From Bolinopsis microptera (taxonomy: Eukaryota; Ctenophora; Tentaculata; Lobata; Bolinopsidae), in NCBI RefSeq assembly GCF_026151205.1, contig NC_087083.1, forward strand, positions 870,001 through 934,000: a stretch of DNA of 64,000 nt, read 5' to 3'. This document shows, one piece after another, positions 9,990 to 22,100 of the stretch. The stretch's first letter is position 1, and every line of letters begins with the position of its first letter. Made by a program: the position numbers and the translations under genes. The notes under the pieces were generated by a model. The model saw only the letters and a program-made list of their open reading frames with translations, did not search any database and had not been told where the DNA came from.

Positions 9990-11645
9990 TTAATTTTGCC
10001 ATCCATATTTGACCAAGTCCATTTCAGTCAGCTTCTCACAAATGGAACCTTGGGGTTCAGTGCTTCCAATGTTGGAAATCTCATCAGTATTCTCGTAAAT
10101 CATTGACTTCCCGGGGAACGGGGTCCAACCATCATCAAACTTCTTATCCTGAGCCAGTTTTTTCACCATGTCAATATAATGTTTCTCAAATTTAATGTCT
10201 GACTCCTGTGCTGTGAACGGCAGAAGAGCACTGTTGTACCCGAAGAACGCTATTGAATCGTAGGCATGGATAGCAGGAATGCCTACAGAGGACCTATGGG
10301 TGATGTACAGCCTGTAGATATCCCTGTTAGCAGCACCAGACATGGCCTCTGCTACATCGTTAGAAGGACAGGTAGCTCTCATATCACACGTCATTAAGCT
10401 CCAGATGGTGGTGGGGTCTGTGTCAGGGTACAGGGCAATTGCTGTTTCCATGGCATTATCTTCATCTGTTAGGTTTTCAAAAAGAGGCTTCATAGCTGTT
10501 TTCAAATCAGCTTCAGAAGCGAAGGGCGGGCTAAACAACCAACTCATAACATAGTTCTCCTCCGCTAGGCTAGAAACAATGATGGGTAGAGGTGAGGACG
10601 GGGTGAAGCCAGCTGTTTTTAAGTTCCTAGGAGTCACAGTCACAACAACCGGATCTATCATTACCAGGCCGACCACTTCAGCGTCCTCAGTCAGGGATTT
10701 AGGGAACGTGAAATACGCGTCTCCGTTAACAATCTCGATGTATTCCCTTGAGAACTTGTGGGCAGGTAGGTCTAACAAACACTGTTTCCTGTCTTCAGCA
10801 GCTTCCTGGGTACAGTTTACTTGGGCTACTATCGTTCTCTGGTAGGCATCTCCGTTAATGTGTGTGAATCTCATCTCTGGAGCGGGGCTTTGGGCGATAG
10901 CTGCGTGGAACTTGTTGTTAGCTAGCGGGGATGAGACTAGAGCCAGTATAGCTGTGGCACCTCCACTCTCACCAATCAGGGTTACTGAGCCAGGGTCTCC
11001 TCCAAACGCTGCGATATTATCTTGTATCCAATCTAAAGCTGCGATCATATCTCTGATTCCATTATTAGCATAAACCCCTGCTTCCTCATCCCACAGCTCC
11101 TCCACTGAACTGAAACCTATGAACCCAAGCCTGAAGTTGATGTTAACAGTCACAGCATCAACCTTATGGGTCACCTCAGCATCAAAGCTGTAACCCTGCA
11201 TCATCCCGTACCCTGTAGCTAACCCTCCGCCGTGAATCCACACCAGAACTGGTTTAGAACCAGTCAGATCACGTGACCGGACACTCAGCACTAAACAATC
11301 CTCCACTCCAACACCCGTATCCGCCTGGACACACACCACGGGTGTTTCGTCACTAGCTTCCACACCCTGCTCAGGGTCTATCTCCTGTCTGACCGGAGGT
11401 CTGAACCTTAGCTCTCCGATAGGAGCCTCAGCGTAGCGAATATTGTGGAACTCGTGTATTTCAGTGACGTCATCTTTTAGGGTTACTGTTTTTCCGAGGA
11501 TTATTCCAGCGTTTTTAGTTCGGGCTTGGATTGGGTTCTTGATGTTGTCTTTGAAGACGAATACCAGAAGCAGGGCGAGCACTACAAAGGCTAGGAAGAG
11601 TAGGATTGCGGAGAAGATACCACATGCTTTTCTGCTGCATCCCAT
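9990..11645 (-). CDS. Membrane-anchored cholinesterase/carboxylesterase-like protein A (left arm)
   Basis: Single-exon, 551 residues, type-B carboxylesterase/cholinesterase family. The N-terminus MGCSRK is followed by a hydrophobic segment at ~9-30 (signal anchor). Oxyanion-hole HGGG begins at residue 138, nucleophile Ser227 lies in GESGG, the acid is Glu362 or Glu363 in LAEENY, and catalytic His460 lies in IHAYDS. The length is close to cholinesterases without their C-terminal oligomerisation tail. It differs from the right-arm copy by a handful of residues. It is a paralogue of B, with a near-identical tract around the nucleophile. The reaction is ester hydrolysis; substrate unknown. The same-sense orientation inside a dynein intron means it needs its own promoter. 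Confidence 0.93.
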   Translation of the reverse strand: MGCSRKACGIFSAILLFLAFVVLALLLVFVFKDNIKNPIQARTKNAGIILGKTVTLKDDVTEIHEFHNIRYAEAPIGELRFRPPVRQEIDPEQGVEASDETPVVCVQADTGVGVEDCLVLSVRSRDLTGSKPVLVWIHGGGLATGYGMMQGYSFDAEVTHKVDAVTVNINFRLGFIGFSSVEELWDEEAGVYANNGIRDMIAALDWIQDNIAAFGGDPGSVTLIGESGGATAILALVSSPLANNKFHAAIAQSPAPEMRFTHINGDAYQRTIVAQVNCTQEAAEDRKQCLLDLPAHKFSREYIEIVNGDAYFTFPKSLTEDAEVVGLVMIDPVVVTVTPRNLKTAGFTPSSPLPIIVSSLAEENYVMSWLFSPPFASEADLKTAMKPLFENLTDEDNAMETAIALYPDTDPTTIWSLMTCDMRATCPSNDVAEAMSGAANRDIYRLYITHRSSVGIPAIHAYDSIAFFGYNSALLPFTAQESDIKFEKHYIDMVKKLAQDKKFDDGWTPFPGKSMIYENTDEISNIGSTEPQGSICEKLTEMDLVKYGWQN

Positions 11646-12291
11646 CTTGAGGGTATCTGGTATTGTGATTAGTCAGTCCGGGTGTTCGGAGTTTGATCTT
11701 TTCTTGCGATTTGTTTTAACGATAAGATATAGAGAAAGACATTAGAAATCATTTACGAGAAAAATAATATATATTGAAATGAAATCTCAAATAATATCCG
11801 AGTTTCAAGATTCCGATTAATAAAATAAAAGTAAAATAAAAGAACAAATTATTACCAAGTTCAAGCAGAAGGAAGTATAAAAATTAAACAAAATAAGGGC
11901 TTGCATTTAATTTACAACGATGGGCATTGAAAAAAATGTTGCTGTCAGACAGACAAAATTATTGAAAACTCATTTGTTAAATGATTAAGCGACACAAAAT
12001 AACCATATTAGGATCAACGCAATCCGACGTTTGACAGATTACGATTTGAAAGATCACTTATAAACTAGTTTATCTATAAACTAGTTTATTGATAAACTAG
12101 TTCGTTTATAAACTAGTTTAAAAGGAGAGCAAGTCCCCGTGTCCAATGAGGGGATAGAATAGAGCTAGCTCAGTAGCAGCGGCAGCATTTGTGTAATTGT
12201 CTTCGTGTAACTATCATATGTAAGGTGTATTATGTTCTTGGCAATTCAACACTTTATTCACATGTAACCCTAGTAAGTTAACTCCAGTTAA
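11646..12291. other. Upstream region of esterase A (left arm)
   Basis: AT-rich and without a gene; the promoter of esterase A should lie here, but no clear TATA box or initiator can be assigned. It holds the palindrome array at 12062-12121. Confidence 0.5.
12062..12121. repeat. Array of TAAACTAGTTTA palindromes (left arm)
   Basis: Four 12-bp palindromes (ATAAACTAGTTTAT type; one reads TAAACTAGTTCG) in 60 bases, spaced ~16 bp. Conserved in the right arm at 40846-40905. Lies ~420 bp upstream of esterase A in both arms, so it could bind a dimeric factor or simply be a cruciform-prone repeat. Confidence 0.8.
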
Positions 12292-13190
12292 GGGGGGGGG
12301 GGGGGGGGGGGGGGAGGGTTCACCCTGATTTTTTTGTGAAACTTGTTTTCGAGATAGCAGTTGACCAACAAACTAGGACCGGTGACCGAACTTTTGAGGG
12401 GGTCCCGGACCCCAACCGCCAAACGGTGCCCGCGGGGCAGCCACGCCCATATTTTGTCCAAATTAGGCCCAATTTAGCCAAATACCCTGAACATGCCTAA
12501 AACACAAATTTGCCGGGCATTTTTCAGAATTTGGCCGCCAAATTTTTTTAAAGGCCTAACTCAAAATTCTGTCCCAAAACTTAAGGTCGAAATGCGATTC
12601 TACGTTGATTCTGAAAATTTCATGTAAAAATATTGAAACCCTATTGAGTTCTATTGTTTTGAGCGAAGTCAGTTTTGCAAATATCGCGAACTGAGATATG
12701 GGCAATTTTGTTTTTTGCGATTATTTTAACACAAAATCCACAGTTAGGTAGATATTGAGCTGATATTCATAGAGAATGTGAAGTATAGGCTTACCTTCTA
12801 TATAAAGTTGGTTTCATTCAAAAATATTGATATTTGATCAATTTATGGGCCAAAATCGATCAAAATTGGTGCGTATGCCCAAATATGGTCATATGGTTTT
12901 TGGCTCATAACTCAGCTAATTTTTGTCCAATCTTGATGAAAATTCATATACGGGTTCAGGGGACCACTAGCTACAAGTAGAGCACCTAAAATCTGTGTTT
13001 TAGGCATGTTCAGGGTATTTGGCTAAATTGGGCCTAATTTGGACAAAATATGGGCGTGGCTGCCCCGCAGGCACCGTTTGGCGGTTGGGGTCCGGGACCC
13101 CCTCAAAAGTTCGGTCACCGGTCCTAGTTTGTTGGTCAATTGCTATCTCGAAAACAAGTTTCACAAAAAAATCAGGGTGAACCCCCTCCC
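12292..13190. mobile_element. TTAA-flanked MITE with ~200-bp terminal inverted repeats (left arm only)
   Basis: 899 bp bounded on both sides by TTAA (12288-12291 and 13191-13194). The termini are long inverted repeats: 12292-~12505 and ~12985-13190 share GGTTCACCCTGATTTTTTTG, GTGACCGAACTTTTGAGGGG and CCAAACGGTGCCCGC. The outermost bases are G or C tracts. There is no transposase. TTAA targets are typical of piggyBac-type transposition, though the termini do not look like a piggyBac I know. Missing from the right arm at ~40655. A second, partial copy is at 51753-52346. Confidence 0.85.
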
Positions 13191-13200
13191 TTAATTAAAC

Positions 13201-13469
13201 ACTAGCAGGAACCCGTCTACCCTAAAGTGGTGTCACTGTCAAGACTCGAGGGACTAAAATAATTATTACCTATTCAAATTCTCATTCCCTGGCCAATTTT
13301 TTACTTTTTCATGCTGATTTGAAGGCCATTAAAGCATTTGACCCAGTCAAAAAAGTTTCAGTTGTATATCTTTTACGGTTTTTGCGGAAAGTCGCGTTAA
13401 AGTTGATGCCATGGTGTCAGTAAAATGGCACGGAACCATATATATCGTCTCGCTTTATATATAGTAAGA
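13201..13469 (+). repeat. Dispersed ~280-bp repeat copy
   Basis: Begins ACTAGCAGGAACCCGTCTA and ends CTTTATATATAGTAAG. It directly follows the TTAA MITE and, like it, is absent from the right arm, so the pair may have arrived together or the right arm lost both. Confidence 0.8.
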
Positions 13470-13769
13470 TTGGTCTGGAGCAAATTCTAGAATTATTTGC
13501 TGTGCTTTCTAACGCAAATTGTTCTCACACATTTTTAAACAATGAGGACGGTGAAATAAAACTAGCTCCTCGATATATTATATGCTCCTAAATAGAAGTT
13601 TAAGCTAGAACAATACCCTGAACCTTAAACAATAGTCAATACAGCCGGTTTCCCGGAAGTGGAGAATAACATAATGTTCTTATTAATTACTTTTATAGCC
13701 TTTAAGACATTGAATACTACTGTGTACCAAGGCAATGAATACTGTTATGTACATAATGTAAACAATCAA

Positions 13770-13852
13770 AACCCGGATTTACCGCAAACCCCAATTTACC
13801 ACGTCTTTTTCCTTTCTCCCAAACTCCGCGGTAAATCGGGGTTTACTGTATT
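13770..13852. repeat. Short palindromic repeat (AAATCGGGG family), copy 2
   Basis: AACCCGGATTTACC ... CTTTCTCCCAAACTC ... GTAAATCGGGGTTTACTG: a small inverted-repeat element like that at 8850-8925. Present in the right arm at 40270-40370. Confidence 0.6.
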
Positions 13853-13895
13853 GGGTGTATTATGTTCTAAGACAATGGATACTACTATGTTCTTA

Positions 13896-14192
13896 CCCCC
13901 CAGTCCCATAGCGGATATTATGCCAAATTATTAGACGGAGATCGTCAACTAATATTTCTTCGGATATTTCTCCGGTTTGCAGTTCCATAACCTAATCCGG
14001 AGACGGTAATTTTGTTGATTCTCACAGATGGAGCAAAGTGCAAAGAAACTGCCACAAACTGCTACAATCTCCGAGAAATTCCCGGAGAGCTTCATCTCCG
14101 TCTAATACAGTAGACGGAGCCGGAGAATCATCACCGTAGAAATGGACCTCCGTCTAATAATTTGGCATAATATCCGCTATGGAACTGGGGGG
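13896..14192. mobile_element. 297-bp MITE with CCCCCCAGT termini and TA target (left arm only)
   Basis: Terminal inverted repeats of ~45 bp (CCCCCCAGT, GCGGATATTATGCC, AAATTATTAGACGGA) are flanked by TA on both sides (13894-13895, 14193-14194). The right arm shows the empty site around 40220. TA target and end structure fit Tc1/mariner-type mobilisation. There is no coding capacity. Confidence 0.8.
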
Positions 14193-14454
14193 TAGGACAA
14201 TGAATACTATTGTGTTTTTTATAACACTGAAAAAAAGGAAAACCCAGCAGGGATTAAGATGACTACAAGTAAAAAAGGAAAACCCAGCAGGGTTTACGAT
14301 GACTACAAGTAAGACCCTGGAATGAAAATAAAATTTATTTCTGTGCGTGGTCTGATCAAGACAGACTGGGTGATACCTCCAATTAGGTAAGTGTAATGAC
14401 GTGGTACATACCACACAGATACACATCACATCATGGAGTTAATGATATTGATAT

Positions 14455-14525
14455 TATAATCAGAGTGTAGTTCATATCTGAGTGTAGTTTATATCAGAGT
14501 GTAGTTCATAATCATATTAGAAATA
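14455..14525. repeat. Short array of 17-18 bp repeats (left arm)
   Basis: About three to four units of the ATCAGAGTGTAGTTCAT type. The right arm has about twelve at 39796-40003: length polymorphism between the arms. Confidence 0.8.
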
Positions 14526-14699
14526 GGAACCCGAGTTCTCTACAAACTCATTATGAGTTAGGAGTTATGCTAAGTGGTAGATCTATTCACTCCCCTAGAG
14601 TGCTCAATCTTAGTAAACTAAACGAGTATATATAAATATAATATATAAATTTTCGCATTTTAAGATATTTGGAAATTTAATGATTGGATCGAGTCAAAT

Positions 14700-15027
14700 C
14701 TTACTATATATAAAGCGGGACAATATATATGGATATATGGATGGATCCGTGCCATTTTACTGACACCACGGCATCAACTTTAACGCGACTTTCCGCAAAA
14801 ACCGTAAAAGATATACAACTTAAACTTTTTTGACTGGGTCAAATGCTTTAATGGCCTTCAAATCAGCATGAAAAAATGTAAAATTGGCCAAGGAATAAGA
14901 ATTTTAGTGCCCAAAATGTGGACTCCCAAGTGGTGTCAAATTCAAAAACGCGAATTACATAAGGTAATAATTATTTTAGTCTCTCGAGTCTTGACACCAC
15001 TTCAGCGTTAGACGGGTTCCTGCTAGT
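14700..15027 (-). repeat. Dispersed ~280-bp repeat copy, inverted
   Basis: Reverse-oriented member running from CTTACTATATATAAAGCG to GTTAGACGGGTTCCTGCTAG. The right-arm partner is 39287-39608. Confidence 0.85.
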
Positions 15028-18000
15028 TATTATAATGCATTGTGTTTGGCCTTATAAAATACATTTGTCCTAAAAAAATGTGAGCCGTAGCTACCTTACG
15101 ACTTTACGAAACATATTTAAATGGTACGAAAAACATTTCGTTCCCATTTAATCATTTAGGTTACTGGAATTATGTCGAATATAAATATGTCTCGTAAGGT
15201 ACTCAGATGACTACGATATCAAGCATAAAGAGATTGTTCATCAGCCATTCAACTTCAAGTCAAACATGATTTTCAAGTCTAACGTGATTATTCGAATCAA
15301 ACGTGACTTTCACGCACAGAAATTCGACTTTCTAAAAACCCCGCATTCCACAAGCATGATCTCTGGCGGGAGAGAGAGAGAGAGAGAGGGTAGAATGAAA
15401 ATACCTCTCGGTCTCGGCAGCTAAGTCTTGTGATCAAATTAGATCTCGTATATATTTTAGATAGAGCTGCTGCTGAGATAAATTACAATGGATTCTAAAG
15501 CTATGCCGATTTTTTAAGACAAAAAAAAACAATTCCACTAGTTTTGTCGGCAATATATCGAGAAAAAAAACAGTGCTCTAACTCTTAACGTTTTCTTGAT
15601 TAAGTGGTTTGGAAAATATACGCGAACGAACATCGCCATCAGGATTATAATATTAAGAAGATGGAGTTTCTAAAACCACCAGTATAAGCAATTCGATATT
15701 GATTGGGAGAGGCCTCTGAGAATCGGCAACAGAATCTTCGAATGAGTAATTACAGTATACCATCTGCAAAGTTACAGGTCTCAAATATGAAACATGGCTA
15801 TTGGCTGTGTTAGAAGACCCATGTGTACTGAGTACTGACTTTGCCCCCCCCCCACATCCTCACATTTAATTAATTAATTAATTACCGTCCTTTAGGTTTT
15901 GAAACGTTCGTAGTTGGCACCACTAAAAAACCATCGACATGTTTTCCTTTTTAACGTACAAGAAAAATCAGAATACAAAAATATTTATAAAATAAATCGA
16001 ATATAAGTAAAAACACCTTGGAGCCATATAACTGCATTCCCCCGCCCCACAGAAATAACCTCTCCAATTCAACTGTAACGAAAACAACAAGACAGGGTAA
16101 TGGCAGAGTGAGCTGGTATGTCATATCTTCACGTTATATTTCTAGGAAGATAATTTATCTGGAAGGTAATCTAACTGGGACATGTTTAAAAAACCCTCCG
16201 AAGTGGTTAAAGTACAGCTCTTGGCAAGCCCCCAAGATGAGTAGCACCATCGAGTATCTGTAGTATATTTGAAAAATCACCGCTTAGACAATCGGAAAGG
16301 AGAAATCCAAAGTATTTTGAAATTAAGTTCAACAGATTACGGATCATCGATTATAGCATCTCTAACGTAGGACACGCAAAACCACCACAAGTTTCAGAGT
16401 TCCAACCTTGCTAACTAGCAACGCCTATCTAGGACATAAACCACAGATAGGACCGACAGAATGTACTGCGCTTATCATGCTTCTTCTGCGCTGATTACAG
16501 CGCAGCAGGCAAGCAGAAGAAGCAGGTACCAGTAAATATCGTCGGATCTGTGTGAAGGATAAATGTGGGGAGGTGAAGCATAATCTTTGACACGTGAGAG
16601 AAATTATCGAATCAGCTTCGGCTTTTGACCTATCCGCTCTCAGAATCACTGTCATGTGTTAAATAAAATGCTTCACCTCCACACCAGAATCCACATTTAG
16701 TCTGAAGTGGTTAGCGTGAGAGGTGGTGAAGAAGGGTGGTGGGATGAGAGAAGGTTCTAGAAGGTTCTAGATGGTTCTAGGAGATTCTAGAATGTTTTAG
16801 AAAGTGCTTTACACGTTGAACATTCATTGCTGTGAAATAATGCACATAGATTGCGATTTGCGAGCATTTCCAACTGGTAACTTTGCACTTTTTAGTTTTA
16901 AGCGACTTCAGAGATGTCGTTATCCTGAATTTCGATCACGAAATTTCAACGCGCAAATTCTTTCCTTTTTAGTTTGTAAGCGACATCAGACTTCAGAGAT
17001 TGTCCTTTCCTGAATTCGATCACGAAATTCAACGTAGGAATTCTTTCTTCTTATTCTAAGAAAACATTGGTCATCAATAGAAACCCATTGATACCGTTTA
17101 AAATATTGCTGTCTCGGAAAATATTTTAGATTCCATATGGAGTAATGATAAAAATCCCTTCCAACTTCAATATAAGCAACTAAGGGTAAGTAATCACCCA
17201 TCAAAAGATTTACCAATAATTTTGTTTGGCGTTGAGTTCGATGTTATCAAACAAGCAGCGTCTTGTAAATATATAGGTAGTTCCGCTTAAGATGTTTTCT
17301 TGTGTTTGAATATAATCAAGGTTTATAATCACACCTTACGTGATAAGTAGGATATTCAATATCAATAAACCTCCCTTACTTAAATAAAAATTTAGATAAT
17401 CATTGGCAGAGAAAGTTTTGCATCAAAATTTTCGGTGCGACAACGTAGTACGATGTTTCATTAAAGTTTATGCGCGGCGCGTCCCGCCACACGGTAATTT
17501 GATGCAAGATTATGTTACAGTTACACAAAGCTTATAGTGTGATTATATCCATTTCAACTTATTGCGGGTCCGTGCACAAATGTTGCTGTGGAAAGTGTGT
17601 AGATACCAGCTGAAAATTCTCCCCACACAAAATAAGCATACTGACTCCCCACATTCAGCAAGCAACATGAAAATTGTAAGTAGCCTGTAAGTAACTTGTA
17701 ACTGTAAGTAACTTGTAACTGTAAGTAACTTGTAAGTAACTTATCAGTCAGTTGTAAGTAACCTGTAAGTTAAGACATGTAACACATAAAAACAATCCCC
17801 GTTAATGAAGAAAAGTGCGTTAAAGTTCAGATATTAAGATGCATTTCCCCTTAAAGCAAAGAATAACATAAAGGTACGTGTGTGTCACAAAAACTGTCAC
17901 AAAGACCCGTTTGTATCTTGTACATTATACATTACACAGCGTACATTGTACAAGAAGCATGTACAAGGTGCTTTGCGAGAGAATCTATGACACACATGAA

Positions 18001-18492
18001 ACAGGAATAATGGTTGATCAGTAAAGGCCTTTATACGGTCTCGTACACAGCCACTTAACCGTGCCCATAAACAGCGGGGGGGGGGGGGGGGGTACACTGT
18101 CGTGTATTGTGTACCCCCCCCCTACAGCGGCCGTATAGAGGCCGTATCTTATCTCCCATTTTCCCATACACTAAATTGAAAGAGCACAGCACCCGAGCTA
18201 CTATAAAGCAAATAAAGCTGTAAAGAATTAAAGATGTTTGCTAGCACATGTAACATTACCTTTGTTTACCGTCGTTTCCATAGCTACCACCACCATCAAT
18301 ATCCCCAAACGGAGTATTTACATTAAATTTAGGTAATTATGCGACAGAATTAATTAATTAAAACTCTAACATGTATCTATGATATCACACATTTATTGAC
18401 ACAGGCAGTGACTGCGTTGTAATAAAGTGAGCTGTGATCCGATACCGTCCATTTAACCAGATAACATGCCCACAGCCCCTGAAGCTTGGTGA

Positions 18493-18531
<39 letters not shown>

Positions 18532-19322
18532 AGGAGCATGTCACTATTGACTGTGATAAGTAACTAAAAACAATATCCCTCGCAGCCCCCCCCCCCCCTT
18601 CCCCCTAAATGTTATCCCTCAGAATCCCGCGAATAGCTTGCTGGACCTAAAATAATGTTAAAAGCTATTTGCAGGTCTTTCGTACGTAAGAAATTGCAGG
18701 TTTCTTTTTCAAGCAGGTTTAGAAAACATATTAATTGATAACTTGATTTCTCAGATCCTTTTTTAAATAACCTGACAAAATAATCTACTTTAGGTCTACA
18801 CATAGATTGTTATGCACTAAAGGGTAGTGTTACCAATCAAATTTATAAATAAGAAGTGTTTGGAAGGTGTCTTCTTCTATTGCCCAAAAGGCAGCAGCAC
18901 TATTCACGGTTAAACTTAAAAAAGTAAGTTTAAAATAACAGAAACAGTTTTGTAACTGCTTCTAATCTCTGAAAACATGAATAAACTCAAATATGCCATT
19001 TGACCACGGTAAAACCCACGAAGCTTCACTTTTTGATCTCTTTAAATACCCAGCAGACGTTCACACGACAGGTTTACACGACAATTCCTTGATATCACGT
19101 GACAATTTGGTGACGTCACGAGTCAATCTGATCAAGTATTCACACTTGCACTCGTGTGATTGCAATTGAGAATCTTGTGATTTAGTGATTGGAATTGAGG
19201 TTATGAGGATGACGTTTAAACTTTATGATATCACGTGACAATCCAATGACGTCACGTGACAATCCAATGAAGTCACGTGACAATACACTGTCACCACGTG
19301 ATCCTGTCACACGACCACTTAC
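15028..19322. other. Long dynein intron part, no gene recognised
   Basis: Holds an AG microsatellite (15367-15389), TTCTAGAAGG repeats (16752-16800), an approximate TGTAAGTAACT array (17677-17775) and G/C homopolymer runs (18076-18092, 18500-18530, 18587-18600). An inverted motif near 16490-16520 (CAGCGCAG/GCAGAAGAAGCA) is also seen. The right arm has the same sequence at 33606-39286, with an extra 1.5 kb at 36545-38045. The last part (19080-19310) is dense in TGACGTCACGTGAC motifs. Confidence 0.55.
19076..19312. repeat. Cluster of TGACGTCACGTGAC-type motifs in dynein intron
   Basis: Six or more imperfect ~20-bp units combining TGACGTCA and CACGTGAC followed by AATCCAATGA or similar. Further clusters lie at 20495-20550, 20655-20675, 21010-21060, 22510-22585 and 23137-23160, and at mirror places in the right arm (30315-30390, 31870-31915, 32210-32265, 32375-32435, 33640-33700, 33815-33845). 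Confidence 0.75.
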
Positions 19323-21228
19323 TCTTGATAAGCAAGGTCCTCATCGTCCGTCACAGCCTGCATCTTCACCAACTTCTGCACGAAGGAGTTAGCCTTGGTC
19401 TGGAGGACTGACCTGTCACGTTGTTGGGCAGTCCCAACCAGCAGGGGACCTGTGTTCCGGTAACTTTTGCATCCAACGGAGGAAAACATCTTTCTGTGGA
19501 GGGAAAGAGTTTTTAGATGATGTCGTGGTGGGGGTTAAGGCTTGGTTAAACTGATTATATTATGGTGAGTAAATGGATAATTTTTTTTAAATTTCAATGT
19601 CTTTGAAAAAAAGTACAGTTAAGCAGTTCGTTATCAATAAGTGAAATAGAATTTAATAATTCCATTAGTATAATGATTTATCAATTATTATAGTTATAAA
19701 TGACATTAGTAATAATTACAATAATTACTGACACTGATCTCACCTCAACCGTCAGGTATAACAAGTTTATTCCCAGACTCGTCCACCTTATCCACTAGAA
19801 GGAAGTCAGATTCGAATGTGGCAGGCTGGAAGATGCGCCTGAAGGAATTTTAGTTTTTAACTTATTGCAAGTTTACTTATTTAATTGTTGGAAAAACTCG
19901 GAGTGGCCTTAAAATCCACAAAGCAATGTAATTGGTATAATTAGTGTACTTAGTGTAATTAGTGTAACAAATCTCCTAACTTACTTGCACAGTCGTCAAT
20001 TGAGTAGCTGGTCTAAGTGTTGTCGATGCGGCCCCCATTAAATACTCGTACATGAGAGTACCTAGAGCATCCCATGAATCCTTGTTGGGTGGTAATTGTC
20101 TCACCGAACATACGTAATTAGTTAATAGTTTAATTAATTGTTAAGAAGTTTAATTGGTTGTTAGTTTTTTATATCTGAGGTTCTTCGAACTATTCTTTGC
20201 CTTTTACAGACAACACAAGCAACCAAATTGGGACCAGTTAAATTAGGGTATTTTAAAATGTCAATCAAGTGGCAGAATGTAAAAAGCTCGACTACTGAGG
20301 GTAGACTTTAGGTGTCGACCCTAAAGTCTACCCTAAGTGACCGCTTTTAGAATACCCGCCAGTATCTAAGTACGAACCTTTAGGGAGTGTCGTCCGATCC
20401 AGCTTTCTATGGTATCACAAGCACACTTTAGATCAGACTCGTTGAATTCGTACTTCTTGGACCAGCCAAGCGGTGTGTACCTGTAATTGGTGTGATGACG
20501 TCACGTGACAGTGTGATGATGTCATGTGACAGTGTGATGACGTCACGTGTTTTACACTAAAAAATCACTACAATTCTATTAGAAGGGGGTTCTGTTGCAT
20601 TTGTATAGGCGAAAAAAGGAATATGGTAGTTGTGAGCGCGTTGAAATTTTTATGGGCGTCCACGTGACAATATAATACTCCACGGAAGTTGACACGTGTA
20701 CCGTGTACACGAACTACCTGAGTCTCTTCCTGGTTATGCGTGGAACCAAGCCAACAAGAAGTACATCCGGGCCCTTTCGTTAGGGGACTTGTTGACACGG
20801 TTAGCGGAGATACTGTTGAATGTACGCAACATATTTGCCTTGATACCTGAGGATGTTCACATAATTAGCATATTTGGCATATTTATAAATTAACATATTG
20901 AGATTTTATAAAGATATTATAAAACATAAACCAGATTTTGCGCCAAGTGCGACGTCCTGGCTGGAAAAGACGATAAAAATGGATGAGGATCGCGATTTCA
21001 TAACAATATAATATCGTCAAGTGAAAACATGATGACGTCACGTGACAATACAATGACGTTACACAATAACCACCACTCACCATCTGGAAGCCGAATTTAA
21101 GGAAATCCTTCCTGCCCTGAGCAGGTAACAGGTATTTCTAGGATAACCTCCAGAAGTGAGGAGAGCGGAAGTTATGGTGAGCTTTTAGACGTGTAGTTTC
21201 TTCTCTAACTGTACTAACCAACCTGGGA

Positions 21229-21450
21229 ATTATTTGTTAGTGGCTTGTTAGTGACTTGTTAGTGACTTGTTAGTGACTTGGTGGTGACATTTTAGTGACT
21301 TGTTAGTGACTTGCTAGTGACTTGCTAGTGACTTGTTAGTGGCATGTTAGTGGCATGTTAGTGACTTATTATTGACTTGTTAGTGGCTTGTTAGTGGCTT
21401 ATTATTGACTTGTTAGTGACTTGTTAGTGGCTTATTATTGACTTGTCATC
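21229..21450. repeat. Minisatellite, GTTAGTGACTT units (left arm)
   Basis: About 17 units of 11-12 bp (TTAGTGACTTG with TGGCTTG and ATTATTGAC variants) in a dynein intron. Right-arm match at 31495-31695. Confidence 0.85.
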
Positions 21451-21689
21451 GGCAACCTTACAAACTGTTAGTGACTTCAACACATAATTTCCACAGATAT
21501 AGTACCGGAGCTAGATGTACAGTCTTGAGCATGACCCACTTTTTCGTTCTTGCTGGCGCTTTGATAGCCTTCTCACCAGAGCGCACCCTTCAGCACTACC
21601 AATGCTATGATGAGAAGCTTGCTCTGGTTTGGTGGCCATGTCTTCTACCTCCTGGAGGAGGTGGTTAGTTGGTTCAAATCGCTTCATCA

Positions 21690-22100
21690 ACCAAAAGTTT
21701 TCTGTTATTTTAGAAGACACAGTGCAATGTAGCCAAAAGTTTCCTGTTAATATAGAAGAAACAGTGAATGTAGCCTAAAGGTTCTTTATTTTAGAAGAAA
21801 CAGTGGAATGACAGCTGTTATTTAGAAGAAACAGTGGAATGTACCACGTTTCTGTTATTTTTAGGAAAGAAAAACCAGTGCATGTAGCCACGTTTCTGTT
21901 ATTTTAGAAGAAACAGTGGAATGTAGCCAAAAGTTTCTGTTATTTTAGAAGAAACAGTGGGATGTAGCCAAAGTTTCTGTTATTTTAGAAGAAACAGTGG
22001 AATGTAGCCAAAAGTTTCTGTTATTTTAGAAGAAACAGTGGAATGTAGCCACGTTTCTGTTATTTTAGAAGAAACAGTAGAATGTAGCCAAAAGTTTACA
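21690..22100. repeat. ~46-bp minisatellite with hairpin core (left arm)
   Basis: About nine units containing GTTTCTGTTATTTTAGAAG, AAACAGTGGAATGTAGCC and AAAAG. Each unit can pair GTTTCT with AGAAAC across a short loop. Right-arm match at 30810-31235, with many indels. Confidence 0.85.
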
